From contig CM067513.1 of assembly GCA_034509495.1 (NCBI GenBank), positions 20,160,819-20,224,818 on the forward strand: a stretch of 64,000 nucleotides of DNA, read 5' to 3'. This DNA comes from Acestrorhynchus altus (lineage: Eukaryota; Chordata; Actinopteri; Characiformes; Acestrorhynchidae). The notes beneath the pieces are model-generated. The model was not told the origin of the DNA and made no database searches. It saw only the letters and a list, made by a program, of their open reading frames with translations. Positions 23,136 to 34,390 of the stretch are shown here, piece after piece. Each line of letters starts with the position of its first letter. The first letter of the stretch is position 1. The translations under genes were made by a program, and so were the position numbers.

Positions 23136-26100
23136 CATATAAAATTTTTTTGCAATAGTATTTAGGAGTTCCTGGTTCTCCTACAATGTAAATCTTTGAA
23201 TGTAAATTTACTAAAAATAAAAAAAGGTTTACAAAATCCTTGACTGAAATGATGGACCCCAATTGCTTAATCATAAATATTGTTGTAATAATAATGATAA
23301 TCATAATCATCAAGATCATCATCATGCACTGCTTTACACTCAACATTGCTCCCTAAAAACTACAGGCCACACTCTGGTATAAAATAGATTTTCGAGCTTG
23401 GCAAGTGTCATACCACTGAGTGGGTGTGGCTTGGTGCAGTTCTGCCTCCTACTGGTGGACTCCATTCCCATGATCAAGTCTGTATTCTCTAGGCTTCGCC
23501 TCTCTCTGACCCTCTGCTCCAGTCTACGCACTCTTCTCTGAGAGCGGGAGATGAAGTCTGGCCGAAAGAGCTCCAGAGCCTCCTGCACACATCCACACAC
23601 GAATACAGTAACTAATATAGTTTCCTTAAATATTTATTTTTTCTTTATACTTCGTGTTTTCAGCTTTTAATCACAGTAACACAACATAGATGCAAACAGC
23701 TATATTCCAGTAATAGATTCAGATTACACTGATTAAGTATTAACACTATTGAAAGGATAGTTTAGTTATAGGTAATTTTACTCAGCAGTCTCCTAATTAA
23801 CTGCTATTATTCAAAATCCAACACTAATGTTTTTGTCACTGAATAACAGTCCTAATCACCAATAGAAAAGGAGCACGTAAACATGAATCTATTGGCACTA
23901 ACTAAACTGTGTCCATTGAAATGATGCTGCTCTGTTTCATATTTTTGAGATGATCTGGGGATTTGGGGATGAGGTGGGGTGGTTGTCATCCATTTTCCTG
24001 ACCTAGTAGAGCCAGTTCTTACAACAAAAGCAAGAGAAACTAATTTTAACACCCTTCATTTTGGAAGAAACATTGATTTAAGAAATTATTTAAGTTTAAC
24101 TGAACTGATCTGGGCCCGGTTTCTCAGCTTTAAGATCAGCTTTCAGGAAACCCAGGCTGAATTAATTCTTACCTTTAGGCTCAGGAAGGGGGGCTGGTTG
24201 CTGATGTTGCATCCACAGTTACAGTTCAGCATGTGTGGAGAAACAGGACACTCTTGCACTTTCAGAACAGTTTCAGCATGGGCACACAGCACTCGGCCAT
24301 CCTGAGGGTCTCTCACACTGCCACTAGAGTTGCCTAATCACAAACACATCACGTTAATACAAACACACCTACTACCACTGTTGTACCACATCCAGGAATA
24401 CAAGTAGCTACTGTCTAGCTTTCTGTTGAGATGTTGGCAGTATTACCAAAGAGACAGTTTGAAGAGGAGAAGACTTTTGGACCTTCAGAGTGTGAGCTGT
24501 TGTGTCTTTTCTCCAGGCCATGACATTTCACACTGACCATGGCAGAGCTATTTCCGATAACCACTGGGGAATCCAACCTTTTATTTAGAACAACTGATTC
24601 TGAAAGCAAGGAAAAAGGCTTGGGTTCAGATACTCTGCAGAATGAGTCACCAAAATAGAAATAGGAAAATCAGGGACAGAGAAGAACTAAGGAAAAAGAG
24701 CAGAAAAGAATGACAGAGCAAGACAGAGACTAACAGTATATAAATAATACAGAAGTTGAGGATAAGTAGGATAAGTGTCCTTCTCTGTAGTCTCCCAGCA
24801 GTGATAGCTGGTGTTAGCCCTTCAGAGTGCAGTCATGCACTCAAACTATCACATGCCCCGCAGACCGCATGCAAAAGATCAATGTGCTGCAGAGAGGCTG
24901 ATTATTCCTGACTCGTCATGGGGAAATTTGTTTAGCTGGAGAATGTGGCTGTGAGCCAGGATAAGGAACCCAACCTTGCTCCTGCTGGAAGATGAAGGAT
25001 TAGGGTGAAATGATCATTTATTATGCCAGATTATGGCAGATCATTACCTCATATTTTTTATTGTTTCTCTATTTTTTCCACATCAAATAAGTCAAAGTGT
25101 CTTCCAGTGTAATCTATAGATCTTTGAGTGAAGCAACAGTTAGTACAGTTGTCTATTTGGTACTATTAATTTGATGTTTTAGCATAGTGGATTACACCAC
25201 CACCTTCTTTGCCCGGTCCAGACGCGCACACCATGCTACATCAATAAGAGTCCTTGGGGTCTTAACTTATGTAACATGATTTGAATTTTAAGTCACTTTG
25301 GATAAAATTATCTGCTAAATACTATACATGGAAATTAGGGCTGGGCAATATGACTTCAGTATCACGATTAATTGAATATTTGACCTTGATTACAATTAAT
25401 GAATGATTATTATTGAATGACAGATACAGCATGTAATGAAGTTGGTTACTTAACTATGGAAGTTGTAAGTAGGCTTACTTCATGGGAGGTGTAGGGCGAG
25501 GGGGTCAGAGGCTGCAACCAGTGAGACAGTCATTCCCATTTACCGATTTATTAGCAAAATAAATATTTACATATATGCAAATGTACAAATAGAAAAAAAG
25601 GAAAAGAAAATAGCTGTATATGGTATAAACAGATAATGATGATGGTACAGTATTATTATTATTTCTGGTCACATGTCTTTTGTACTTATGAAACCTGGTC
25701 TGCCCCTGAAAGATGATCTGGCAACTTCCATTGCTTAGCAGTAATGGTGCTGATATTAACAGGATGGATATACAGAATGGAGCTACTGCAAACATGGAGA
25801 ATCAGAACAGCAAACTCAGTGTTCGTTTTCTCATTTACTCATTGTCAAACAAAGAAACACAACTAAAAAGAATTACAACTAAATTGAGCTGACAGGACAA
25901 AGGAGAGCATGACAGAGTCTGTTCTAAAGCCAGGATAAATACTGGCTTGGCTTGGGAAATGTGGCAAGAGCTCCTTCATCTGAATGCATTTAAAAGCAAC
26001 GCTAACTTGTCTTTTTTCCTGTTGAACAGGTAGGATATGGCAGGATATCACTGCGGCAAATTTTCCTACCTGTAACATAATGTACATTAAAGTGAAGTTA

Positions 26101-27667
26101 ATTGCAGTTAATTAGCCAGTTAGCTTTTGCAATTTCAAGTGTTATCTTTACTGTCATTTTGTAAACACAACCTATACAACCACCTAAATAGATACATGAC
26201 TAAGTGGATGCTTTATATAGAGCTACACTCATGCAAACCAGCTGTACTCTAATAGCAGGTATTTAATCTGCTGTATTTTATCTTCCTTCGCTAGTGCTTT
26301 AAAAAGGAAAGTAAGGAATTCAGATCAGATTCATTTCCTAACATTCACATACATTTGATTCATTTTGAGTGCAGGTGCAGAAATCTTAAACCCGTCATAT
26401 CCAGACAGGACACATTAATATACACTGATCAGCTATTATGTCCTTGTTTCTACACTTACTGTCCATTGTCCATACAGGAGCACTGTATAATTATAATTAT
26501 AGCATTGTGTAGTTCTATAATTACAGACTGTAGTCCACCTGTTTCTCTGCATACTTTATTAACCTCCATTCCTCGTAATCTTCAATGGTCAGGATCCCAT
26601 TGGACCACCACATGGCAGGTATTATTTGGGTGGTGGGTCATTCTCAGTACTGCAGTCACACTGACATGGTGGAGATATGTTAGTGAGTTCTATGCTGGTA
26701 TCGGTGGAATAGATACATCAGTGATGCTGAAGGAGTATGTAAACCTCCTCCAAGTCCACCAAACAGAAATGTCCAGCATATAACAATGTTATTTATTAAG
26801 AGGAAGAAAAAAATTACAATGACAATAATAAAAACTTTACCCATATCTCAGTCTTAATGACAGTCTGGAGCTTGTAGTCTAATTGGGCACGTTATTAGTT
26901 CATGACCAATTAAACTCCCTTATAAATCAATAGAATCCATAAACAGCCCTGAAGATTGCTGGATGTCAGAGCTCAAACTTCCAGTTTTGTATCACAGTTG
27001 GTGGTGTCCATGTACAGGAAGGCTTGTGTGTGTGTGTAAGTCTGTCACCAAAACTTTACTGACCAGCATGCACCTATAAAATAGTCTGGATTTACAAGAA
27101 AACAAAAACTGTTTCCATGCCATTGGAATTCTGTCTGGGGTGGTAGGTGCAGTAGATGAGATGCTTATTCCTATACACACTGCCAGACTCCTGAATCCTT
27201 TCTGCACAGGTAGAAAATGGGTCTCTGCAGTGAATGTACAGATTATTGGAACCACCAAGGTCTGTTTACTGACATAATGGCCAAGTGGTCAGGGAGTATG
27301 GGCAAACTCTGATCTGTGTCAGCTGGAAAAGGATGGTGTGTCTGTAGTGGGTTTCCTGTCTGTGTGTACCTGCTCCTGTGATGAAGCTCAAAACTACAGC
27401 TGAGGGACGACTGACAGTGCATATCATTGGACGTGTTGAAAAGGCTTCCTGAAGATGTGCAACATTGCAGTGGAGGCTGGCATTCACCTTCCTCAGGATA
27501 CAGAGGAAATTGACAGAGCAGACACAAAACAATGTTTCATAGAACTGCCTGGAGAAAGACAGGTAGTTTTGAATGCCCGAAATATCATTAGAAATGTGTT
27601 TTCTTGATCATTTTTTAATAAAAATATCTAACAGCAATAATGACAAACATGCAAACGTGCTTTTGTC

Positions 27668-27750
<83 letters not shown>

Positions 27751-30700
27751 CTGATTTCTGATGTCATATGTGTGTTTGAGTATTTCACAATGCCTAAAAA
27801 CATCCTTCTGCCAAACAGATTTCAGAATATGTGACATCTGAATCTGAATCTGAACACATTTCTACATTTTTGAATGTAACAGATAATAATTACAGTATAT
27901 TTAACTGAGCTTAATCAGTGTTTGACGTCTGACAGTGTGCTATTTGGGGGTAGGAGTCAACAAAGATGTTCTTTGAATGCTCCTTAAGTTGACTCATTCT
28001 TTTCTCACGTCCTTCTTTAGTTCACTTTTTGTTTGCTAAGATTGATCCCTTTCAGGAAACTCACCACAGATCTTTGAAATGTGGATCCCCTAAACATGAA
28101 GACCACACATCAGCATTAAGAAAAAGAAAAGGATTATAAATTACTCCACAGCTTCACTTTCCATTTGCAAAATGTGCTCTGTACCATGTGACCCATCTAA
28201 TTCGGTTGATGCTCTGCTGATAGCTTTAACTCAAAAATTGTTAAAGTTATGGATGAGGATTGCACAAGTTAACTATAAAACTATCATGCAGACAGAAAGC
28301 TGCTTGAAGGAATGACATTCATTTAAATACAGACTCAAAAACGTTTTTACTATTTCTAGATATCAGTGCTCCAGTTGATACTCCTTACCACAAATTCCTC
28401 AAAGATAGTCTTGAGAACTGCATTGAACTCTCAAGAACTGTTCAGTTCATACCTGAATGGAATGAATTATTTCTTTTGAATTTGAAAATAATGTTTCTGA
28501 ATCTGTTTCAGTAACGTGTTTTCCACCGGGGCTCAATTCATGGGCCACTTTTTATATGTAATTTATAATATATTTATATGCTTATATATTTATATATGCT
28601 TCCTCTTGGTGAAATCCTACAGTCCTACAGACTGAGGTCCTACCACAGCAATGCAGACAATACTTGGCTCACAGTTCGAAAACAGTCCCCTTGACTCTGT
28701 GTAAGTGCCTTGAGCACAACACTGATTGAATGGGTCAGAAATTTCTGCAATTAAATAAAGATAAAATGGAGATTATTTTATTTGTGAATAGACATAATAG
28801 GCACAAATTAGCTGCATATGTAAATTCAGTAGCACTCAAATCTAAAGAGCTAGCCTGTAACCTTGGTATACTAAAAGACTTTGATCTCAGTTTTAGCGGT
28901 CATGTCAAAGCAGCAACCAAATCAGCTTTCTCTCACCTTAATAAATGTTAGGATATGATTGCTCTCAACTACCATACAAATTCAATAATATAATAATTAT
29001 AATAACAACAATAATCAGTAGCAGCAGTTTCATAGATACAGTTAAATATACAAAGTTCACATCAAATGTAGACATGGTTTAACCTGTGAAAACTGGTTTA
29101 ACTACATTCACATCTCAGTGTAAAATTAATGTGTTTATTCACTACTAATGACCAAAAATCAGTTTAGAATCACATGACTACCAAGCATCTTCAAGTTCCA
29201 ATGCAGCCCTAGAGACCACAATTCCATACAGCCCCACAGACCACAAATAGCTTTTCTGTTCAGAGGTCAAGTGAATGTAAACCCATCTAATGGATCATTT
29301 ACTTTTCATTTTGGCATTTTGGCATTTTCTACGTCAGTGTTTAAAAGGAATCTTGTGTGTATTACATTTAACAATGTGTTTGTTTTTAGTATCTCACGGT
29401 GGAAAACAATACAGTTGTGTCTTGATTACATTTGTATTGCCTTGACTGTACAGTATACAAATCTGACAAATTATTACATCATTTAATTTTTGAAAATACA
29501 CATCCTTGTGCATTGCTTTTCAGTTAAGAGTATAATGGGTAATGGGTTTGCTTTTCATTTTGGCACATTTTCCTGAATGTTACATTTCACATTTTCTTAC
29601 TGTACTGATTGCTTTTTAGTTTGACAGCAATTATTTCCCTTCGTAACCATTTGCAATGGCAACTCAATGGCATTGAAAAACACAGCTCATTCACTGTCTA
29701 GGAAATTTAGCCTCTGCATAATGTATCTAAAAACATATGTACACTGATTATGCCACTATTTTCTTGGCTGATCACTTTTCTATAAACTAATAATGCTATT
29801 TAGATTTATCAAAATGAAACCATATAAACTATACTATAAAACAGTAATGCAGAAATCCAATTTTTAAGAACTCCAGATAAGAATCCAACATTTCTTGGAT
29901 AAGAATCTAAGAGTTCAAAATATCTCAGTACCTCAGAATAACCTCCTATATATAGCTTCACCACAATCACCTTTTCAAACCATCAGTATCAGGCCAAAGC
30001 TCTCACAGTTTCCACCCTCTCCTTGCCCCTCAGGTCTTCCCTTTTTATTAAATGAGTTATCTATTCTTCACAAATTCAGTTTGGATTGATTCCTGCTCCT
30101 AGGAACCTACACCAGAGTAATGAGTGCTCCACTTAAGCACTGCTATCACTACTATATTGCTCTAGAAATTCCCAAGCTGGGCTGATAGTTTCAGGAGGAA
30201 TAGTTACCTTCTTTTCTGACATTTCCTCTAGCTATCAATGGTTAGTCACTTCAATATAAACACATGCTGCCAAATAAAAAAGCGTCCTTAGGTGAAGAGG
30301 TAATTTCATTTAAAATGCATGAGATACAAATCACAAAATGACAAGGCAGGGTTTAAATTTGCAGGGTTTGGTGTGTTCAGACCAACCCATGTCTCATTAT
30401 CATCAGCAGCATTATGGAAATGGAGGAGGGAGAAACAGTATGAGTGAGCAAGAGACAGTCTGATAGACCAGCTTGCCTGGTTACAGCCATGGAGGCTTTG
30501 TAATATGCGTACCTGAGCCATCAACGCCCCTCCTTCGACTGCTCTGCAGAGGCCGAGAGATATCATTAGTCTTTCCTTTCAGCCTGACCACTGCTGAGGA
30601 TGAGTGGCACCTCTTTCTGAATGGCAATGGCACTAAAGTGGCCCTCGCTGCAGTCGAATCAGTGCGGGTAGGTCTGGAGTTGACAGTGGTTGTGTCCTCA

Positions 30701-33700
30701 AGGCAGTGGAATTGATCTCCTGTTTTATTATGGGTAAAGTCCACCATGTTCCTTTCACTGGAGGATCTGAAGGGAACTCCAGTCACTTGCAATTTCCCTG
30801 TGCAGGAGGATAAGGGCACTCCTCCAAGGTAAAATGATAGCGTAGATCTATGAATGTCCTGTTTGTTCTCTCGAGAAAGCCCAAGAGAGATGGAGAAGGA
30901 TTTGTCAAGGAAAATGATGGAGCAGGTGGTCTGGCATGACAGAAGTTCCAAATGTGCACTGGAGCGAAACATGTGGCTTTTTGAGACTAGAGGAGAAGAA
31001 CTAGCTTCAGATGCTTCCCTCTGTGACCTAGACAGAGCATGGCTAGCTTTTCCATTGTGTGTATGGTTGTGTATATGTTCTGGAGGTGCTAGGTCAGCAG
31101 AAAATCTTTTTTCTGTGTCATTTCCTTCTCTGTTTTCAGTGCATATTACCTTTGTTCCTTTGTACCTGAGAGGCACTGAGGGGTCACCGGATGGTCTGTT
31201 CCCCTTTATTGCTGTGTCATCACTTAAGCTCACTACTGAAGTAGAGGATGAGCTATGTTGCTCAAGTTGGATCATATGGCTTGTGTCTTGATGGTTTTCT
31301 TGGGTAGAAAGGTCCCCACTGACTGAAACCCTCCGAGCACTGATGGTGACTGAAGAGAAACCAGATGAGAGGCTTGTGGAACACGTCTCAGGGACGCTGA
31401 GGGTCCGGCTTAATCTGGGACCTGCATAGGACAAGGCACCCTTGATTTTCTGAGGTTCATCAAGGCAAGTCAAGCTAGACAGAGAGGGTGATGTCTGCTT
31501 CCATTGCTCGGCATCTTTGTCTTCCTTTCTGCTCCTTAGAACCCTCCATGGTGTGAGAGCATTTCTTTGAAAGAGTGGATAGGACTCCTTATTCACTGCC
31601 TAGAAAGAGAGAGTTATAAATAAAATCACACACCCAAAAATGTATAACTGATTTATAAAAAAGCCCAGTTATTTAAATTAGGTTAGATTATGGTAGAGTA
31701 AAGGTCAGGGCAGCCACATCCTACGAAATTATGCATGGAACTCATGCAATTGTCTCATGCTCTCACTCTCACTTCTGAGGGAGTTAAGGAGAGCATCTAT
31801 ACCCAGGCCAGCATAATACTACTATTACTACTTCTACTACTCATAAAAGAATCACTTTTGGTGATGTATGAAACATGCATGTCAGTGTTTGTGAAGTGGG
31901 TGAAGTTGGGCTGGGTGAAATGGACAAAAAATCATATCGTTCATTTCTTCTTCATTCACATTTAATTAACAATAAGGATTATATTTTCTATAATAAATGA
32001 TAAAATGATCAGGATCTGTCATCAGATGTTATGAAAACATGATAAATTAAAACACTTGTCAGCCAACCTTTTTTTTTTTTTTACTAGAACTTTGTGGTCC
32101 GTCATGGTAATCTGTGTGGGTGTTAGCCTCTGACTCCACCTGCTGCTCATTCCCCAACACTATTTAAACACAACAGCTGCAGTCAAGGAAGCTAGCAAGC
32201 AGGTTGGTTCAGCCGAAACCTTCGAAAAATCTGCCAATAAAGCTCAATGACCACAGACAGATATATATATATATATATATAGTCAGTTCAATGTCCTCAA
32301 CCTGGCAACCTGTGTGAGCTACACATCTGGGGAGGAGGGTGTGTGGCACACAACTCTCACTGGTGTTTTAAAATTGGACTGCTGTAGCGATTTCACATGC
32401 TCTTGATCTCATTTTCTGCTGATTGTTCCATTAAGTGTTATACCCCTTCCATAGTGTGAGTGCGAATGGAGGCGGAGGGGAGCAGAGTAGAGGAGCAGCT
32501 GAGAAGTTGCCGGAGCAGAGTGAGGGAGTAGAATATAAATATTGATATACTGCTGAGCCCTAGTGCGAAGTGTCTTAACAAGTTCGAAGACACGTGTGTT
32601 AATGTAATGGTTTGGCATCATGAATTTAAGATTCTTTCTTGATACCTTTCTCTCAGTTCTTTCATCAAACATATCTCATGGGGATGATTGTGGTTCTCAA
32701 ATTATTCCATTCAGATGGTAAAAAATATTTGCTTCAAAACAACATACAACACACTGAAACACCAACTATCTGTTGAACATCCAATGAAAGGTTTCATACT
32801 GAAGCAAAACCGGTTCTACTACAATATTGCACAAAGAGGCCTTTTTGGCATCTTTATTTTTAGGAACTTAGTGCATCTAACTGAGGGGCTTCAAAACACA
32901 GCAGATCCCCCAGAGGCCACTGACAATCTCTGAAAGTGCTCTAGATGCATTAGTGACATTTATAACACTTTTTATTTCCGTCTTAAGAATATAAATTTTC
33001 CAGGGCCTAAAACAGCCACAGGGAGTCCAAACACCTACAGAGGTTTATTATGAAACCTACGGGGCAAATATGAATCTGGACAAAGAGTATAAAAAAAAAC
33101 ATCCTAAGGCTTTCAAGGTGATTGGTTGCTTGTAACCCACTGCCATATCCATTTTTAGTCTATTCCACAGCTCAAAATCTCTGAAGGTTTAAAAGAAACA
33201 TTAACTGAAAAAATAAAAGCAAGGTTTGAAAATAAGACTGTAGATGCTCGAGTATAAATGATTCACTGTCATGCCCTGTGTTACACATAACACAGGATGT
33301 TCTCTCAAAAAAGAAAGAAAGCAGGAAATAGAAAATGTTACATAAGAAAGTAAGCAATAATTTTCCAAGTAAACAAATCCATTATCCTGCTCAGCATTAT
33401 TAATTTATCTAATCAAATTCTTCATTTTAGTTTCTAATCACAGCTGCTGATTTGCATGGAGCAAAGTGTCTAAGGTCTATTTAACATGCCACTCTCAGGG
33501 ACAAGCCCACACTGTCAAAGCCTGGAATAGTGTGATTTTGGAAAAGTGACTACATTTCGGCTCTTTAGCTTTTAAATAACTGAAATTAGAAATATTAACA
33601 AGCACATGCTTCCAGTTGGGGAAAAATTCACTTACTAATTCATTAAACTTTTTGTTTTAGTTAAATTTGGTGAATGTTTCTTCTTTAGCGCACCAGTCTT

Positions 33701-34385
33701 TTTGCACACTGGAAAAAAAGTCTGGTGTATATACTCAGAACAAAAACAGAAAGGTTACTATTCTGGCAAGGGGCATTCCTGCTCGTGCATATGTTAAAAA
33801 AATAATTATAAAAAAGTGTGCAAATGTACAAAACATTGTAAAGAATAGGAGATGGCAGGTCAGACCATCAGAAAACCAAGATCAAAGACACTGGTGAATA
33901 TTAGTAAAACATTTGGATGATGGACAGGCAGGAAACACTGACTCGGTCACTGTCTGAAATTGTTTGTCTGAATGTTTGTGAGAGATAATCCCAACATTTT
34001 GTGTTAGAACAAACATTTGTAACAGTGTTGACCCACAACCTAGCTAACACTATTTACTTGCATGATGTAGCTTTCTAACACTATACTATGGTATTTGATT
34101 GTTTGTGAAGAGTTCTGTGACCTAAAAAATATTTGTAAACACCAAATATTTGTTTAGTTGTGGTGTTGAATTCAAATATCAATTTCGTGAATCATGCTAA
34201 TTTCATTTAACAATGTTATTCACTTCCTTCCAAAAAAAGAAGGAAAGCTACTTTACTGTATGACAACCTGCCGTAAACCATACTTTCTCTATTCCTCTAC
34301 TTACCTCACTGATGTTTGGTGAGGACAAGCTGGGGAATCTCCAACTTCTGAGTCCCATTAGGTTTGAATAAATTTCTATCGCCAT
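17037..34385 (-). CDS. C10orf90: ALMS-motif protein gene, C10orf90/FATS-like (seven coding exons)
   Basis: Seven minus-strand exons (34385-34305, 31599-30513, 24599-24447, 24333-24173, 23582-23414, 17858-17795, 17166-17037) have GT-AG borders and compatible phases. They total 1845 nt, giving 614 residues plus a TAA stop. Residues about 495-605 form an ALMS motif: it opens with EALELFRPDFISRSQ, has a basic helix, then LFKPKDRVISGKE, and closes with YKLPEVTKKKEEEKRR and RLRAEVFKK. Known family: ALMS1, CEP295 and C10orf90 carry this C-terminal module, which is linked to centrosomal localisation; human C10orf90/FATS (about 700 aa) is also described as a ubiquitin ligase acting on p53. Residues 28-389 come from one large Ser/Thr-rich, apparently disordered exon. 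ALMS1 and CEP295 are far longer, so C10orf90 is the best fit, by inference. Candidate further N-terminal exons lie at 48437-51516. Confidence 0.78.
17693..17786. repeat. Two (GT)n tracts beside a splice donor
   Basis: (GT)n at 17693-17724 and 17739-17786, split by about 14 bases. On the transcript strand they are CA repeats and begin about 8 nt after the donor of the 64-nt ALMS-motif exon. Confidence 0.95.
17795..17858 (-). CDS. C10orf90: ALMS-motif gene, 64-nt exon inside the ALMS motif
   Basis: Acceptor ctttcaatctgttctctag at 17859; donor CGACG|gtaaat at 17795/17794. The exon encodes NLFKPKDRVISGKEMQLRSR plus two bases, and joins the last exon to give RRIYYKLPEV, an ALMS-family sequence. 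Its length is not a multiple of three, so skipping it shifts the frame and destroys the second half of the motif. A long CA repeat on the transcript strand begins about eight bases into the following intron. Confidence 0.75.
18120..18290. other. Unassigned intronic sequence
   Basis: No feature recognised. The adjoining Tc1 remnant may start in this stretch. Confidence 0.3.
18290..18445 (+). mobile_element. Tc1-like transposase fragment
   Basis: Reads MLWSDETKFELFGHQGKRYV in one frame, the DET block of a Tc1/mariner transposase, then a stop and HHTKNNIP-like continuation. No ends seen. It lies inside the 5.5-kb intron of the ALMS-motif gene. Confidence 0.75.
18485..19224. repeat. Tandem duplication, unit 1 (740 bp)
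   Basis: Begins ctgatgtcatctgtg and ends in an (ATT)n array at 19152-19222. It recurs as unit 2 at 19225. It contains the reverse-orientation AGCTGGT-rich repeat at about 18540-18780. Confidence 0.85.
19225..19935. repeat. Tandem duplication, unit 2 (711 bp)
   Basis: Collinear with unit 1 but with many one- to five-base deletions and local scrambles. It ends in a second (ATT)n array at 19866-19931 and runs into unique sequence. Confidence 0.85.
20000..20940. other. Unassigned intronic sequence
   Basis: AT-rich. A frame of 86 codons at 20160-20420 has no recognisable features. Confidence 0.4.
20945..21054. repeat. Compound (ATT)n-(TAG)n microsatellite
   Basis: (ATT)n passes into (TAG)n at about 21000, then into degenerate tcgcag units. 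Confidence 0.95.
21055..21595. other. Unassigned intronic sequence
   Basis: No feature recognised. Confidence 0.4.
21600..21720. repeat. Partial short interspersed repeat
   Basis: The gtctgatccaactaattact to ttggagttgaaacatgcagg stretch matches the end style of the hAT-like element at 12150-12475. Only one end is clear. Confidence 0.35.
21725..22100. repeat. Degenerate hAT-type interspersed repeat
   Basis: Opens gccacaacattaaaaccacc, followed by cacctgcc and aggtggtcctt, a wording I know from common fish hAT nonautonomous elements. The start is echoed at about 36975-37030. No coding capacity. Confidence 0.45.
22101..23075. other. Unassigned intronic sequence
   Basis: No gene or repeat recognised on either strand. 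Confidence 0.4.
23078..23134. repeat. (TA)n microsatellite
   Basis: About 28 TA units, inside the intron after the first ALMS-motif exon. Confidence 0.95.
23414..23582 (-). CDS. C10orf90: ALMS-motif gene, exon encoding first half of ALMS motif
   Basis: A 169-nt exon encoding 56 codons from EALELFRPDFISRSQRRVRR to KPHPLS. The acceptor is tgtgcag at 23583 with a weak pyrimidine tract; the donor GTG|gtatga lies at 23414/23413. The hallmark RPDFISRSQ and the basic, probably helical stretch after it define the start of the ALMS motif. It ends one base into a codon, and the next exon begins AT, giving Asp. Confidence 0.75.
23583..24172. other. Intron of the ALMS-motif gene
   Basis: 590-bp intron with good gtaaga donor and gcag acceptor. 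Open frames inside it (23979-24305, 23852-24052) overlap or oppose the exons and are not called. Confidence 0.5.
24173..24333 (-). CDS. C10orf90: ALMS-motif gene, exon 4 of the model
   Basis: A 161-nt exon. The acceptor is tgtgtttgtgattag at 24334 and the donor AAG|gtaaga at 24173/24172. It starts with GC, completing a Gly codon, and ends in phase 0 with PPFLSLK, running directly into EALELFRPDF of the next exon. The joined SLKEALELFRPDF resembles the opening of ALMS motifs. The exon carries a run of Cys (CNCGC). The intron between this exon and exon 3 is only 113 bp (24446-24334). Confidence 0.7.
24447..24599 (-). CDS. C10orf90: ALMS-motif gene, exon 3 of the model
   Basis: The acceptor is excellent (cctttttccttgctttcag at 24600). 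The exon is 153 nt, beginning with AA, which completes GAA (Glu) with the G of the large exon. It encodes SVVLNKRLDSPVVIGNSSAM and further Ser/His-rich residues to SSNCLF. The donor is TTTG|gtaata at 24447/24446, phase 1. The open frame continues for about ten codons beyond the donor to a TAG, so intron retention would truncate the protein before the ALMS motif. Confidence 0.6.
24610..26400. other. First part of the 5.9-kb intron, unassigned
   Basis: No exon or named repeat recognised. Frames at 25505-25795 and 25863-26087 (minus) lack recognisable features. Confidence 0.4.
26410..26780. repeat. Degenerate otophysan-style interspersed repeat
   Basis: The run ggtcaggatcccattggacc, then ggcaggtattatttgggtgg and tgggtcattctcagtactgc, matches from memory a very common nonautonomous repeat of characiform, catfish and related genomes. 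The 142-codon frame across it is incidental. Confidence 0.5.
26800..27600. other. Intronic sequence with long minus-strand frames, family unknown
   Basis: Three minus-strand frames (27258-26992, 27532-27266, 27527-27243) follow one another and could be pieces of a decayed retrocopy or transposon. None shows a domain I recognise. Confidence 0.3.
27671..27749. repeat. Poly-A tract joined to (TA)n
   Basis: 33 A followed by about 23 TA units. This may be the tail of a retroposed element on the plus strand, with the TA array grown at its end. Confidence 0.9.
27750..28590. other. Unassigned intronic sequence
   Basis: No feature recognised. Confidence 0.4.
28600..28990 (+). mobile_element. LINE reverse transcriptase fragment
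   Basis: The frame at 28730-28951 reads FLQLNKDKMEIILF and later LGILKDFDLSFSGHVKAATK, the post-catalytic segment typical of L2/CR1-type fish LINEs. The stretch before it (28600-28729) is consistent with the RT core but frame-broken. Confidence 0.7.
28991..30480. other. Unassigned intronic sequence next to the large exon
   Basis: No gene or repeat recognised. Frames at 29271-29486 and 29895-30089 lack features. Confidence 0.4.
30513..31599 (-). CDS. C10orf90: ALMS-motif gene, large central exon
   Basis: This is a 1087-nt open exon (362 codons plus one base), the longest reading frame in the window. The acceptor is ctctctttctag at 31600 and the donor CAG|gtacgc at 30513/30512. It starts GCA GTG AAT AAG in phase 0 and ends in phase 1. 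The protein is rich in Ser, Thr and Arg and looks unstructured. A more hydrophobic island, TCSIIFLDKSFSISLGL, lies about two thirds along and may be a conserved short motif. The frame runs on past the donor to a stop at 30481, but those codons should be intronic. A single huge central exon is typical of C10orf90-like genes. Confidence 0.75.
31600..34304. other. Intron of the ALMS-motif gene
   Basis: 2.7-kb intron. It holds a short (TA)n at 32261-32281. An LTR-like stretch at 32100-32260 has tatttaaac and aataaa signals, but I cannot define its ends. Confidence 0.4.
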
Positions 34386-34390
34386 TCTAT
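34305..34390 (-). CDS. C10orf90: ALMS-motif gene, exon with first in-model ATG
   Basis: The acceptor is a pyrimidine-rich tract ending in CAG at 34391. The exon reads ATAGA and then ATG at 34385-34383, followed by 27 codons (MAIEIYSNLMGLRSW...SPNISE), and ends at a strong donor GAG|gtaagt in phase 0. The next exon starts in phase 0, so the junction is clean. The five bases before the ATG are in frame (AT AGA), so the exon can also be internal, joined to an upstream exon ending one base into a codon. The segment at 48553-48437 provides exactly that. Whether this ATG is the true start is therefore undecided. Confidence 0.65.

Noticed and set aside
26355..26783. 142-codon plus-strand frame
   Set aside because: Runs through a common interspersed repeat; no domain or splice context.
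30854..31291. Plus-strand 145-codon frame opposite the large ALMS-gene exon
   Set aside because: It is the antisense shadow of the 1087-nt exon, whose strand is fixed by splice sites and in-phase joins.
32100..32260. Possible third solo LTR in the intron
   Set aside because: TATA-like and polyadenylation-like signals are visible but no TG...CA ends with a flanking duplication could be found.
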